A program made the translations under genes and the position numbers. This document shows, in pieces, positions 13,591 through 22,527 of a stretch of DNA of 31,275 bases (the stretch's first letter is position 1; each line of letters begins with the position of its first letter). The notes beneath the pieces were generated by a model that saw only the letters and a program-made list of their open reading frames with translations, did not search any database and had not been told where the DNA came from. This DNA comes from JBGPOS01 sp041488155 (lineage in GTDB: Bacteria; Chloroflexota; Dehalococcoidia; Tepidiformales; Tepidiformaceae): positions 1 through 31,275 of the forward strand of contig JBGPOS010000046.1 in NCBI GenBank assembly GCA_041488155.1. Reading direction: 5' to 3'.

Positions 13591-14478
13591 ATGGCTGAAG
13601 TCACCCAACTTGGCTACCTCGGGATCGGCGTGTACGACCTTGAGGAATGGCGCGGGTACGCGGAAAGTCTCCTCGGACTCGAAGTCGCGGGCCGCGAACC
13701 CGATGGTTCGATGCTCTTGCGGATGGACGACCACCATCACCGCTTCGCCGTCCAGGAAGACGGGCGCGACGACGTGGCTTACGTCGGTTGGCAGGCCGAG
13801 AGCGCGGCCGATGTCGACGCCATCGCGGCGCGGCTCGAAGCCGGCGGCGTCACAGTGTCGTTCGGCACCCGTGAGGATGCAGAACGGCGGCATGTGAAGG
13901 CGCTCATCCGCTTCCTCGACCCCGATGGCCACGAATGCGAAGTGTTCCACGGGCCCGAGATGGCCGCCTCGCCGTTTCGCTCGACGAAGGGCGATGGCGG
14001 GTTCGTCGCGGGGTCGCAGGGTCTGGGGCACCTGGTTCTAGCAGTCAAGGACCTGAGTCGCGCGATGGATTTCTACACCGGCATGCTCGGTATGAAGGTG
14101 AGCGACTACGTGACGAGCGGGATGACCCTCGGCTTCCTTCACTGCAACGCTCGCCACCACAGCATCGCCTTCGTTCAGCTGGAGAGGCCAAGGAAGCGCA
14201 TCAATCACTTCATGCTCCAGCTGGAGTCAATCGACGACGTTGGCCGCACCTACGACTCCGTGCAGGAAGGAAGCGCCCCTCTCCTCGTGACGATGGGCCG
14301 TCACAGCAACGACCAGATGGTTTCGTTCTACATGGCGAACCCGTCGCGGTTCGGCGTGGAGTACGGCTGGGGCGGGCGGGAAGTCGATGACTGCTCGTGG
14401 CAGGTGGAGCATTACAGCTCGGGCAGCCTCTGGGGCCACAAGCCGGTCCAGCGCAGCCAGCCCTCGCCTCAGACCTAG
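13591..14478 (+). CDS. Type I extradiol dioxygenase (BphC/HsaC-like)
   Basis: The 295-residue protein has two vicinal-oxygen-chelate modules, as in catechol-type ring-cleaving dioxygenases that open a dihydroxylated aromatic ring next to the diol using Fe(II). The C-terminal module keeps the metal ligands His147 (GLGHLVLAV), His206 (INHFML) and Glu257 (GVEYGWGG). It also keeps the active-site residues His190 (HHSIAF), His241 (GRHSND) and Tyr247 (SFYM); the run from His241 to Glu257 matches the family signature. The length is normal for 2,3-dihydroxybiphenyl or steroid 3,4-catechol dioxygenases. The true substrate is not readable. The next gene, an SDR, is on the same strand 69 nt away. Confidence 0.9.
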   Translation: MAEVTQLGYLGIGVYDLEEWRGYAESLLGLEVAGREPDGSMLLRMDDHHHRFAVQEDGRDDVAYVGWQAESAADVDAIAARLEAGGVTVSFGTREDAERRHVKALIRFLDPDGHECEVFHGPEMAASPFRSTKGDGGFVAGSQGLGHLVLAVKDLSRAMDFYTGMLGMKVSDYVTSGMTLGFLHCNARHHSIAFVQLERPRKRINHFMLQLESIDDVGRTYDSVQEGSAPLLVTMGRHSNDQMVSFYMANPSRFGVEYGWGGREVDDCSWQVEHYSSGSLWGHKPVQRSQPSPQT

Positions 14479-14514
14479 CCCTGGCGATTGAGGCGCTCCA
14501 CCACCTGACCCTTG

Positions 14515-14520
14515 TATGAT
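14515..14520 (+). promoter_or_regulatory. -10 TATGAT before SDR gene
   Basis: TATGAT lies 27 nt before ATG 14548, followed by AGAGGTCAGG as ribosome site. The gap to the dioxygenase gene (69 nt) is thus likely to hold a separate promoter. Confidence 0.4.
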
Positions 14521-14547
14521 TCGCGGATTCTCGGACAAGAGGTCAGG

Positions 14548-15417
14548 ATGACTGCTTTGGAACGGTTCTCAGTAGCGGGTCGCACGGCGATTGTCACGGG
14601 CGCCTCGTCGGGTCTCGGAGTCACCTTTGCTCACGCGCTGGCGGAGGGGGGCGCGAACGTCGTGCTGGCCGCACGCCGCGTAGACAAGCTCGAGGAGGTA
14701 AAACGGCAACTCCAGCGCTTCGAGGGCGAAGTGATGGTCCAGCCGTGCGACGTCTCCGACTCGGCGAGCGTTGCTGAGATGGCACGGGCCGCCTGGGAGC
14801 GATTCGGCCGCGTCGACATCTTGCTCAACAACGCCGGGACCGCTGCCGAGGCCGGGATCATGCCCGAACGCACGACCGACGACCTGTTCATGGCGACCAT
14901 CAACACCAACCTCGCAGGCCTCTTCTGGTGTTGCCGTGAAGTTGGCGCCCGGCAGCTCGCCGACGGGAAGGGCGGTTCAATCATCAACGTCGCCTCCATC
15001 ATGGGCCTGGCCGGCGCTCACAATATTCCCGTCGCTTACCAGGCCTCGAAGGCGGGCGTGATTAACCTGACCCGCAACCTCGCCGCCAGTTGGGCCGATC
15101 GCGGGGTGCGGGTCAACGCCATAGCTCCCGGCTGGTTCCCCTCAGAGATGACCAACGATTGGTTCGCGGTACCGGAATTTCTTCAGCGCGTGGTCGACGC
15201 CGCCCCGATGGCCCGGCTCGGCGACCCAGAGGAATTGACCGGCGCTCTCCTCTTCCTCGCCAGCGACGCTTCAAGCTTCGTGACCGGCCAGACCATCGCC
15301 GTCGATGGCGGCCTCTCCGCCACTTCGGGCGCCTCATCATGGTCGGACGCGCTCTTCACGGTCGTCGAAGGACTCATGGGCGAAGGTGGCACCCGGATAC
15401 TGCCAAACGCCAAGTAG
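14548..15417 (+). CDS. Short-chain dehydrogenase/reductase (SDR)
   Basis: This 289-residue classical SDR has the cofactor motif TGASSGLG (residues 17-24), the structural NNAG, the catalytic Ser in INVASIMG and YQASKAG with the Tyr-Lys pair, and ends with GQTIAVDGGLSA plus an unusual ~35-residue C-terminal extension. It would oxidise an alcohol or reduce a ketone with NAD(P)(H). ATG 14548 is used because GAGG precedes it; the frame runs back to 14512 without a better start. It is downstream of the dioxygenase and convergent with the copper amine oxidase. The substrate is unknown. Confidence 0.9.
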   Translation: MTALERFSVAGRTAIVTGASSGLGVTFAHALAEGGANVVLAARRVDKLEEVKRQLQRFEGEVMVQPCDVSDSASVAEMARAAWERFGRVDILLNNAGTAAEAGIMPERTTDDLFMATINTNLAGLFWCCREVGARQLADGKGGSIINVASIMGLAGAHNIPVAYQASKAGVINLTRNLAASWADRGVRVNAIAPGWFPSEMTNDWFAVPEFLQRVVDAAPMARLGDPEELTGALLFLASDASSFVTGQTIAVDGGLSATSGASSWSDALFTVVEGLMGEGGTRILPNAK

Positions 15418-15446
15418 AGCTCCCAGAACATCAGCTAACGCCTGCC

Positions 15447-17375
15447 TCAGTCTTGCTCGCAGGCATCGTCGTGCCCCGCCGAAGGCGGCACATCGATGGC
15501 CGGGTTGGAGTCAAAGAAGCCGACCGGCAGCAGCTTGAAGCCGGCGTAGTAGGTCGGCATCACGGGCCAGTCCTCTGGTCTCGGAACGTGGTTGTGGCCG
15601 AGCGTGTACCAGACGACGATGTCCGTGTTCGCCACCGGCCGGTCGGCCGCCGTCCAGCGTGGCAGGCCGTCGCCCCCTGCATGCTGATTGGGGTACTGAC
15701 CCGCGGCGTGCATCTCGCGCCGGTCGTACTTCGTCACCCAGAGATGGTTGGTGGTGAAGCCTGCCCGCTTGATCAGGCTTGAGCCGGGAAGGTTGAAGGG
15801 CAGGCAGTTCTCCATTGGCATGAGCTTGTAGGAGATCGGCTCGCCCATGCGGTTCTTCGAGTTGGGGTTGACGATCCGCCAGTAGCGGGCCGTCGCCTGG
15901 TTCACCCGGCGCTTCGCCTCAGACTCGCGAGCCAACAACGTTGCCTTCGCCGAGAAGGCGTTCCCGAACGGGTTGTCCGGCCCCGCCGGGTCTGCCTCGG
16001 TATTGACTTCGTAGACCGAGTTGGCTTCGCCGTCGAGGGCGAAATCCAGCCGCACGCTGAAGAAATGCTGGTGGATAGGAGCGTAGACGCCGGGCGAGAC
16101 GACCGTCCCGTATTTGCGCGTCTCCCCCGGCGGCAGCGCCCCGACCGAGAGGATCCCTGTCAGTTTGATTTCGTACTCGATCGAACCGTCCTGGTAGAAG
16201 TACCAGAAGAAGCCGTACTCGTAGTTCCCCACGGTGGCGATCGATGAAAGCACCAGCCTGCGCGATCGGCGGACCTCGGTGCCAACGTCCCGGTCGACGT
16301 GCTTCCAGAGGATGCCGTAGTCCTCTTCGTGCAGGCAGATGGCGTTCTTGATGCGGTAGGGTTCTCCGTCCGGGCCGCCGAGCACCCCATCGAAGTAGCG
16401 GATCTCGCCGAGGCAGTCGCAGCCCAGTTCGAGCGAGTTCGTGCACATGCCGAGCCCGTATTCGCCGGCGTCGAACGCGTTCTTACGGTTGTGGGTCGGA
16501 CCGGGGTCTCCGTAAGGCACGACCATCTCTGACAGCGAAGCCCGGTTGAGGATGCTGCGCAGGCGCTTCCCATCCTGGTAGGCGACCGTGTACAGGACCA
16601 ACCCTTCCCGGTGAGTGAACCCGAAGCGGATGTGCCACTTCTGCCACTGAATGGAGTGGCCCTCTATCTGAAAGCTCGGACCTTCTGGCTGGTGGATCTC
16701 CAGCGGCTTGATGTCGGTGCGCTGGTCCGGCACGAGTGCGGCTGAGTAGTTGGCATCGCTCGCCGGCAGGTCGACCAGCCCGTGGTCCTCGATGCGGACC
16801 ACTTCCCCCCGATTCAGGTCAACGACGGCGATGACCCCTTCGATCGGCCGGGCGTAGCCGTTGTCACCGGGTACGCGCCGCACCCAGGAAAGGGCACGAG
16901 TGAGCCGCCTTGTGTTGTCCTCTGCGAACCCAAAGTTGCCGTTGGGCCAGGCGTCAATGGTCACCAGCGTCATGTCGCTGATTCCGCGCCGAGCGAGCGC
17001 CGCGACGTACGCCGGGTCTTTCTTTATCGCCTCTATCGCCTCCCCCAACTCGATGAGCGTCATCCCCGGTTGGACGCCCGGGACGTGCTCCCAGGAAGCC
17101 AGGCGATCCCCGCTCAGAGAAGCGACGGCCTCGAAGACGTCTCCGGTTTCGCGGTCGAGGATCGTGAGAAACGCTTCCCGATCGAGCGCCCGGCCGACGG
17201 CCCCGTCTCGCAGGGCGGCGTGGTCGGGCTCGTGGAGGGCTGTGGAGCAGATGAGCGAGTGCGGACCCAACTTGCCCGCGCTCCGCACGATGCGGGCGGC
17301 CTCCCGGTATTCGTCTTCGCTCAGAGGTTCTAGCGGATGGAGGCTCGTGTCGGGCCTCCCGGCAACCGTCGTCAC
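15447..17375 (-). CDS. Copper amine oxidase (primary-amine oxidase, TPQ type)
   Basis: The 642-residue enzyme oxidises primary amines to aldehydes with release of ammonia and H2O2. It shows the cofactor motif NYEY, in which Tyr385 becomes topaquinone; the catalytic base Asp302 in FDAGEYG; copper ligands in HQH (His435, His437); and a third His in GHNHVPRPEDWP (594-596). There is no signal peptide, so the protein is probably cytoplasmic, as in some Arthrobacter-type oxidases. Length fits the family. The GTG at 17375 follows GGAGGG by 5 nt. It is divergent from a FAD amine oxidase, so two unrelated amine-oxidising enzymes share one control region. Its reaction gives an aldehyde that the SDRs nearby might process. 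Confidence 0.93.
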   Translation of the reverse strand: MTTVAGRPDTSLHPLEPLSEDEYREAARIVRSAGKLGPHSLICSTALHEPDHAALRDGAVGRALDREAFLTILDRETGDVFEAVASLSGDRLASWEHVPGVQPGMTLIELGEAIEAIKKDPAYVAALARRGISDMTLVTIDAWPNGNFGFAEDNTRRLTRALSWVRRVPGDNGYARPIEGVIAVVDLNRGEVVRIEDHGLVDLPASDANYSAALVPDQRTDIKPLEIHQPEGPSFQIEGHSIQWQKWHIRFGFTHREGLVLYTVAYQDGKRLRSILNRASLSEMVVPYGDPGPTHNRKNAFDAGEYGLGMCTNSLELGCDCLGEIRYFDGVLGGPDGEPYRIKNAICLHEEDYGILWKHVDRDVGTEVRRSRRLVLSSIATVGNYEYGFFWYFYQDGSIEYEIKLTGILSVGALPPGETRKYGTVVSPGVYAPIHQHFFSVRLDFALDGEANSVYEVNTEADPAGPDNPFGNAFSAKATLLARESEAKRRVNQATARYWRIVNPNSKNRMGEPISYKLMPMENCLPFNLPGSSLIKRAGFTTNHLWVTKYDRREMHAAGQYPNQHAGGDGLPRWTAADRPVANTDIVVWYTLGHNHVPRPEDWPVMPTYYAGFKLLPVGFFDSNPAIDVPPSAGHDDACEQD

Positions 17376-17425
17376 AGTGTCCCTCCAGTCGACGCCCGCG
17401 GGCGGGGTGAGGTGGTGTGCGTCAT

Positions 17426-17433
17426 GCTATAGC
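17426..17433. promoter_or_regulatory. Palindromic -10 candidate shared by two divergent amine oxidase genes
   Basis: GCTATAGC is self-complementary, so TATAGC can be read as a -10 in both directions. It lies 48 nt before the FAD amine oxidase start and 50 nt before the copper amine oxidase start. Clear -35 boxes are not visible. A GCCCGCGGGC palindrome (17394-17403) sits nearby. Confidence 0.3.
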
Positions 17434-17481
17434 GACTCATCAACGGATGGGAACGCTTGATCCGCCACGGGGAGGTCTGGT

Positions 17482-18771
17482 GTGACTCGCATCGCCGTAA
17501 TAGGAGCCGGGGCCGCCGGCATCAGCGCCGCCCGGACGCTCAGGGCCGCCGGCGTTGAGGTGGTCGTGTACGAGGCGCGCGACAGAGCCGGGGGGCGCGT
17601 CTGGACCGATACCTCGATGGCGCCTCATCCCGTCGAGCTCGGGGCAGAGTTCGTCCACGGGGAGCGTGTGGCGACCTGGGATTGGATTCGCGAGTTCGAC
17701 GCCCCGACGACGGGCGCCGCGCACGCCTACGAGATGTGGTTCCACCACGACGGACACCTGCTCGACCGGGAAGCGGCGAACGTCGCCTTCGGCACTGACC
17801 CGCTCTTCGCAATCGAAAGATTGACGCGCCACTGGACGCGCGCCGGCCGCCCCGAGGCTTCGCTCGATCGGGTGCTCGAACTCTGGCCGGAGACTTCGCA
17901 ACGGCCGTTGACGGAAGAGGGCCGCAAGCTAATCGCGAACTACGTGGCGGAGCTGGCCGCGAGCGATCTCGAACAGCTCGGGACGCATCGCGCCGCGACG
18001 CCGCAGGCGGAGGAGCCTGAAAGGCTCATCAACTTCCGGCTCCTCGATGGATACTCCAGCCTCATCGCGCGTGCAGTTGCCGGGCTCGAAATCAAGTACG
18101 AAACCCCCGTAGCGCGTCTGCGCTGGGACGATGGGTCCGTCGAAGTATCGACGCGCTCAGGGCTCGAACGATTCGACCGGGCCATTGTCACGCTCCCGCT
18201 GGGTGTCCTGCGAAGAGAGACCGTCGAGTTCGAGCCCGCGCTCCCGCGTCCGAAGCGCGAGGCCATCGAGCGGATCAATGCCGGGCACATCAGCAAAGTC
18301 GTGCTGCGGTTCGACGAGGTGTACTGGCCACAGGACATGACCTTCCTCTGGACGCCGCAGAGCACGCAGTTGTGGTGGCGACCCGGGCAGGGCCAGCAGG
18401 CCGAAGCGCCGGTCGTCACGGCCTTCTTCGGGGGCAGCGCCGCGGCCGCGTTGGAGGACGCTACGCCCGAAGAGGCAATCGCGGAAGCAACGCAGCAACT
18501 GGAACAAATCCTGGGCCGGCCCCTCAGACCGCACCTGCTCGGCGGTCGCTACATCGCCTGGGGGCGGGAGCCCCACACGTGGATGGGCTACTCGTCGTTG
18601 CCGCCAGGCGGGAGCGGTCTGCGAGAGTCCCTCGCCGCGCCCGTCGGCGTCTTACATTTCGCGGGCGAGGCAACGAGCCTCCAGCACGCTGCAACCGTCC
18701 ACGGCGCAATCGAGTCGGGCAAGCGGGCTGCACTCGAAGTGCTCGCTGCTCGCCCACCCGCTTCACCTTGA
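17482..18771 (+). CDS. FAD-dependent amine oxidase (monoamine/polyamine oxidase family)
   Basis: The 429-residue flavoprotein starts TRIAVIGAGAAGISAARTL (dinucleotide-binding fold), has RAGGRVWTD and LGAEFVHG in the FAD site, a ~190-residue substrate domain, PLGVLRR, and the C-terminal FAD motif LHFAGEATSLQHAATVHGAI. Members oxidise amines with O2, giving an imine and H2O2. The GTG at 17482 is well supported by GGGGAGGT upstream and by homology starting at residue 2. No signal peptide is seen, so it should be cytoplasmic. It is divergent from a copper amine oxidase. The substrate could be a polyamine or monoamine. Confidence 0.92.
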   Translation: MTRIAVIGAGAAGISAARTLRAAGVEVVVYEARDRAGGRVWTDTSMAPHPVELGAEFVHGERVATWDWIREFDAPTTGAAHAYEMWFHHDGHLLDREAANVAFGTDPLFAIERLTRHWTRAGRPEASLDRVLELWPETSQRPLTEEGRKLIANYVAELAASDLEQLGTHRAATPQAEEPERLINFRLLDGYSSLIARAVAGLEIKYETPVARLRWDDGSVEVSTRSGLERFDRAIVTLPLGVLRRETVEFEPALPRPKREAIERINAGHISKVVLRFDEVYWPQDMTFLWTPQSTQLWWRPGQGQQAEAPVVTAFFGGSAAAALEDATPEEAIAEATQQLEQILGRPLRPHLLGGRYIAWGREPHTWMGYSSLPPGGSGLRESLAAPVGVLHFAGEATSLQHAATVHGAIESGKRAALEVLAARPPASP

Positions 18772-18852
18772 CGACGGCCACCTGACACAGACGCTCGCCA
18801 TTGATCTCATCGTTGGTGAAGCCTCGCCCGCAGGCAGACGCGCCCGCGGCAG

Positions 18853-18875
18853 CCCGGCGATAATACGTCGCCGGG
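18853..18875. promoter_or_regulatory. Perfect 8-bp palindrome around a -10 element
   Basis: CCCGGCGA (18853-18860) and TCGCCGGG (18868-18875) flank TAATACG, which contains the -10-like TAATAC. A dimeric repressor bound here would block the promoter of the LLM-class gene that starts 34 nt downstream. Confidence 0.5.
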
Positions 18876-18909
18876 GACCCGTGGCATCTGCGCCTACAGG
18901 GGAGGGGAC

Positions 18910-19933
18910 ATGCAGCGAACGTTGGTCTGCGTCGCCAATCGCATCCAGGACGGGGTCGAACTCGCTCGTGAGGCCGAGAGCGCCGGCTTCGACGCCATCT
19001 GGGCCACCGAGTTCCACCAACCGCGACGTCTACACCTGGATGGCGGCCATGGGCCAGGCGACGCGCACAATTGCCATCGGCAGCGGGATCGCCTACGCAT
19101 TCGTCCGGCCGCCCGTGCTCGTGACAGCCGCCGCGGCCGATGTGGACGAGCTTACCGGCGGGCGCGTCCTGCTCGGCCTGGGGACGGGGACCCAGCGGAT
19201 GAACGAATCGTGGTACGGGCTTCCGTTTTCGAGGCCGGCCCCTCGCATGGCCGAAGCTGTGCAGCTCATCCGCGAAACCTGGGATGCCGCAAAGGGGCCC
19301 CGGCTGACGCACCATGGCCGCTTCTGGGACCTCGACATCGTCCCATTCGGGCGCGGACAGTTGACGCGCCCGCGCATCCCCATCTACATCGCTGGAGTCA
19401 ACCGGTTGATGGCCCGCACCGCCGGCGAGACTGCGGATGGTTACATTGGGCACCCGCTCTCCTCCCGGCGCTACATGCGCGAGGTGACGCACCCCGCCGT
19501 CGCTGAGGGGCTCCAACGCTCGGGGCGGGCGCGGGAGAGCATGACCCTCGCGAATTACCTGATCTGCTCGATTCACGAAGACCCCGCCGAAGCGCGCCGC
19601 GAAGCCGCGCTCCAGATCGCCTTCCACGCGACCGTCTACACCTACCGGGCGATCTTCGAGCTCCACGGTTACGGGTCTGAGCGCGAGGCGATCCGGGCAG
19701 CCTTCGACAAGCGTGACGTCGCCACCATGTTGGCGACCGTACCCGAAGAGATGATCAACGAGTGCGCCATCGCCGGGACCGCGAGCCAGTGTCGCGACCA
19801 GTTCGAGCGCTACGAGGGACTCATCGACATGGCCATGTTCTTCGCTCCTAGCTTCGGGCTGCCGGCCCAACGGGTGCTAGAGAACCAGCGGTCGATCCTG
19901 GCGACGTTCGGAGACCCCGGGCGGAACCCATAG
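18910..19933 (+). pseudogene. LLM-class flavin-dependent oxidoreductase, frameshifted
   Basis: The gene encodes a luciferase-like oxidoreductase, probably using F420 or FMN. Codons from ATG 18910 (with GGGGAGGGG before it) read normally through ESAGFDAIWATEFH. One extra C in TTCCACCAACCG (about 19017) then moves the frame, and the family sequence resumes in the next frame as NRDVYTWMAAMGQATRTIAI, RVLLGLGTGTQ and PIYIAGVNRLMARTAGE to the stop at 19933. Removing one C restores EFHNRD, the family pattern. The rest of the ~340 residues is intact, so this is either a recent mutation or a sequencing error. Confidence 0.85.
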
Positions 19934-19990
19934 ACGCAGCCAATCAGCGAGGCTGCTGAGCACCGCCGTCCGGCCCTACGGGGAAGACTC

Positions 19991-21391
19991 CTACCGCGGA
20001 TCGATCGGAGTGATGACTCCAAGCCGCTGCTCGATGGCCTCAGCAGCCGCCATGCAGAGGTCCTCCCGGTAGCGGTTGCCGATGATCTGGACGCCCTGGG
20101 GCAATCCTTCGGCCACGCCAACGGGAAGAGCCACAGCCGGGAGGCCCAGCAGGTTGATCGCGACCACGAGCCGCATCGAGCGCAGAAGTTGCTGGATCTC
20201 GTCGGCGCCCGCCACGTCGAAACCGACCGTGAACGGCCTGTCAGTCCCGACCGGACCCAGGATCAACGGATAGCGCTCCGCGAACTCCGTCCACGCCCTG
20301 GCGATTTTCTGGCGCTCGCCGAAGCTGGCGACGTAGCCGCCAAAGTCGAGTTCCGGGACGCCCGCCATCGCGAGGTCGAGGAAGCGCTTCGCATCCTCAC
20401 CGCCCACCTCGTCTATCAGCGGCCGGAACCCCATTCCGACCTCGAGCATCACCTGCTTCGCCCACAGATCGCGCGCCTCGCCGACCATCGGCGGGTCTAC
20501 CTCCTCGACCTCGTAGCCGGCGTCGGAAAGCGCTCTCGCCGCCTTGCGCACCCCCTCCGCCACCTGCGGGTCAACGCCTTCCTCGCCCGGGTCGATGGTT
20601 ACCGCCACCCGGCGGGCGACTGGGGGGCCCTCCAGCGGCGCTGGCGTGTACCACGGATCGCGCCCGGCAGGCCCGCTCATGCTCCTGAAGGCCAGGCGCA
20701 GGTCGCGCACGTGGCGGGCCATCGGCCCCTGCACGGCGAACAACTGGAGGGTGACCGGCGGCTCGGTGGGCATGAGGCTGGAGGCATCCGGAACCCGCCC
20801 GAGAGTCGGCTTCAGGGCCGCCGTGCCGTTGCATTGCGACGGCCAGCGCAAGGAGCCACCGTAGTCGTTCCCCAGGCCGAGCGGCGTCATCCCAGTCGCG
20901 AGCGCTGCCGCTTCCCCTCCGCTGGAGCCGCCAGGAGTTCGATCGGCATCCCACGGGTTCTTCGTCGCTCCGCGCAGCGCGTTGTCGCTGTGCCAGCGAA
21001 GCCCGAAGTCAGGGAGGTTGGTGCGCGCGAAGGGGATCGCCCCTGCTGCCTTCAATTGTGCGACGTGGGGAGCATCGAGGGTCGGCATCGCGCGCTCCAT
21101 CGCGACGACCCCCTGGGTCGTCGCGGAGCCCAGGAGGTCGATGTTCTCCTTGACCGAGATCGGCACGCCGTGGAGCGGCCCCAGTTGCCCACCCGCAGCC
21201 GTCGCACGATCCGCAGCGTCCGCCGCCGCCAATGCACTCTCATCAAGAGTCACGGTGACGGCATTGAGCCGCGGGTTCACGTCGGCGATCCGCCGCAGGA
21301 GCGCCTCGACGACTTCGCGGCTCTTCACCTCCTTCGCGCGGATCTTCGCCGCCAGGTCGCTGGCCCCAAGCTTCCACAGTTCGCCGGTCAT
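19991..21391 (-). CDS. Amidase signature family hydrolase
   Basis: The 466-residue enzyme hydrolyses a carboxamide or related bond. The Ser-cisSer-Lys triad is visible: Lys81 in ISVKENID, Ser156/157 in TPGGSSGGEAAALATG and the nucleophile Ser180 in NDYGGSLRWP. GPLHGVPISVK and the C-terminal LPAVALPVGVAEGLPQGVQI are also typical, the latter replacing the usual GLP-x-G-x-Q-x-IG end. It resembles general amidases more than GatA, and no gatB or gatC lies nearby. The ATG at 21391 follows GGGAGGG by 5 nt. It is divergent from an SDR gene and convergent with the frameshifted LLM gene. The substrate is unknown; release of a carboxylate would suit the acyl-CoA ligase in this window. Confidence 0.92.
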   Translation of the reverse strand: MTGELWKLGASDLAAKIRAKEVKSREVVEALLRRIADVNPRLNAVTVTLDESALAAADAADRATAAGGQLGPLHGVPISVKENIDLLGSATTQGVVAMERAMPTLDAPHVAQLKAAGAIPFARTNLPDFGLRWHSDNALRGATKNPWDADRTPGGSSGGEAAALATGMTPLGLGNDYGGSLRWPSQCNGTAALKPTLGRVPDASSLMPTEPPVTLQLFAVQGPMARHVRDLRLAFRSMSGPAGRDPWYTPAPLEGPPVARRVAVTIDPGEEGVDPQVAEGVRKAARALSDAGYEVEEVDPPMVGEARDLWAKQVMLEVGMGFRPLIDEVGGEDAKRFLDLAMAGVPELDFGGYVASFGERQKIARAWTEFAERYPLILGPVGTDRPFTVGFDVAGADEIQQLLRSMRLVVAINLLGLPAVALPVGVAEGLPQGVQIIGNRYREDLCMAAAEAIEQRLGVITPIDPR

Positions 21392-21421
21392 CGCAGCCCT
21401 CCCGCGCGTCGTTCGAAGGGC

Positions 21422-21427
21422 ATCCTA
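21422..21427 (-). promoter_or_regulatory. -10 TAGGAT for the amidase gene
   Basis: Read on the minus strand, TAGGAT (21427 to 21422) is 30 nt before the amidase ATG. A GGTGC/GCACC hairpin lies in the upstream spacer. In the opposite direction TAGTCT (21553-21558) may serve the SDR gene. Confidence 0.35.
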
Positions 21428-21608
21428 CGGTGCGTGCTTGTGCACCACCACACCGGCACCGCCCTCGTCGTCCGTCTCGCCTGGCTCCTCGGGAACCGGG
21501 GCCGGCGACTCGACCTGGCGCGCAGGACAGCGTGCAGCGTCCCCAAGACTCTGCTAGTCTCCACCGCGCTCGCCCGATCGACGTGGCCGGGTGCAGATGG
21601 AGGGCGTT

Positions 21609-22469
21609 ATGGAGCAATTCGAAGGACGCGTCGCGGTTGTCACGGGCGCCGCAAGCGGTATCGGCTTCGCCCTGGCCGCACGCGCGGCAACGGAAGGCAT
21701 GACCGTCGTCCTCGCTGACGTCGAATCGAAAGCGCTCGAGCGCGCGACCGCTTCGCTTCACGATCGCGGGTTCAAGGTCGCGTCCCATCGCCTGGACGTT
21801 TCGAACGAGGCAGAGGTCGAGGCGCTGGCAAGCCGCGTTTACCGCGAGTTCGGCGCGGTGCATCTGCTCTGTAACAACGCCGGCGTCCTCAATCGTGAGC
21901 GCCCCACATGGGAGCACAGCGCCGCCGACTGGCAGTGGGTGCTCGCGGTGAACCTCTGGGGCGTTATCCACGGCATTCGCGCGTTCGTCCCCCGGATGCT
22001 TGCGGGTGGGGACGAGGGCCACATCGTGAACACGGCCTCGATGGCGGGGCTCATCACTGGGGGCTTCGGGAGCGCTGTCTACGACGCTTCCAAGCACGCG
22101 GTCCTATCTCTCAGCGAAAGCCTCTACAAGGACCTCCTCATCAGCCAGACCAAAGTGAGCGCCTCCGTGCTCTGTCCGGGCGCGGTCACCACGAACATCT
22201 TCGAAGCCGAGCGCAACCGCCCTACCGGGCTCGCTGCCCCCGAAGGCAAGCTGCCCGAGAGTCGCGGCGCCAGCGCCTTTGGCGCCGATTCTTTCCCGCC
22301 GGAAGAGATGGCCCGGCAGGTGTTCAGCGCGGTGCGCGAGAAGCGCTTCTACATCCTCGCAGCCCAATCCGTCATGTTCGAGTGGACCAAGATGGGCCAC
22401 GACCGCATGTGGGAAGGGCGCAACCCGGCGGTACCCCACCGGCTGATGGCCACCTTCAAGCAGCAATAA
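21609..22469 (+). CDS. Short-chain dehydrogenase/reductase (SDR)
   Basis: This 286-residue SDR carries VVTGAASGIG near the start, LLCNNAGVL, the catalytic Ser in IVNTASMAG, YDASKHAV with Tyr and Lys, and LCPGAVTTNIF. The C-terminal ~60 residues (PPEEMARQVFSAVREKRFYI) match SDRs annotated in lipid or steroid metabolism more than fatty-acid synthesis FabG. ATG 21609 is chosen because GGAGGG (21599-21604) lies 4 nt upstream; earlier in-frame starts at 21591 and 21597 would overlap this site. It is transcribed away from the amidase. The substrate is unknown. Confidence 0.88.
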   Translation: MEQFEGRVAVVTGAASGIGFALAARAATEGMTVVLADVESKALERATASLHDRGFKVASHRLDVSNEAEVEALASRVYREFGAVHLLCNNAGVLNRERPTWEHSAADWQWVLAVNLWGVIHGIRAFVPRMLAGGDEGHIVNTASMAGLITGGFGSAVYDASKHAVLSLSESLYKDLLISQTKVSASVLCPGAVTTNIFEAERNRPTGLAAPEGKLPESRGASAFGADSFPPEEMARQVFSAVREKRFYILAAQSVMFEWTKMGHDRMWEGRNPAVPHRLMATFKQQ

Positions 22470-22527
22470 TCTCTGGAGCGGTAAGGCTCCCGCCTTCGCT
22501 CAGGGCCGCACTACCGACGACGCCTGG

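Noticed and set aside
10900..14031. Very long minus-strand open frame (about 1040 codons) opposite the EtfD-like and dioxygenase genes
   Set aside because: It is antisense to clearly conserved plus-strand proteins; high GC at third codon positions suppresses stops on the opposite strand. Its composition is not protein-like.
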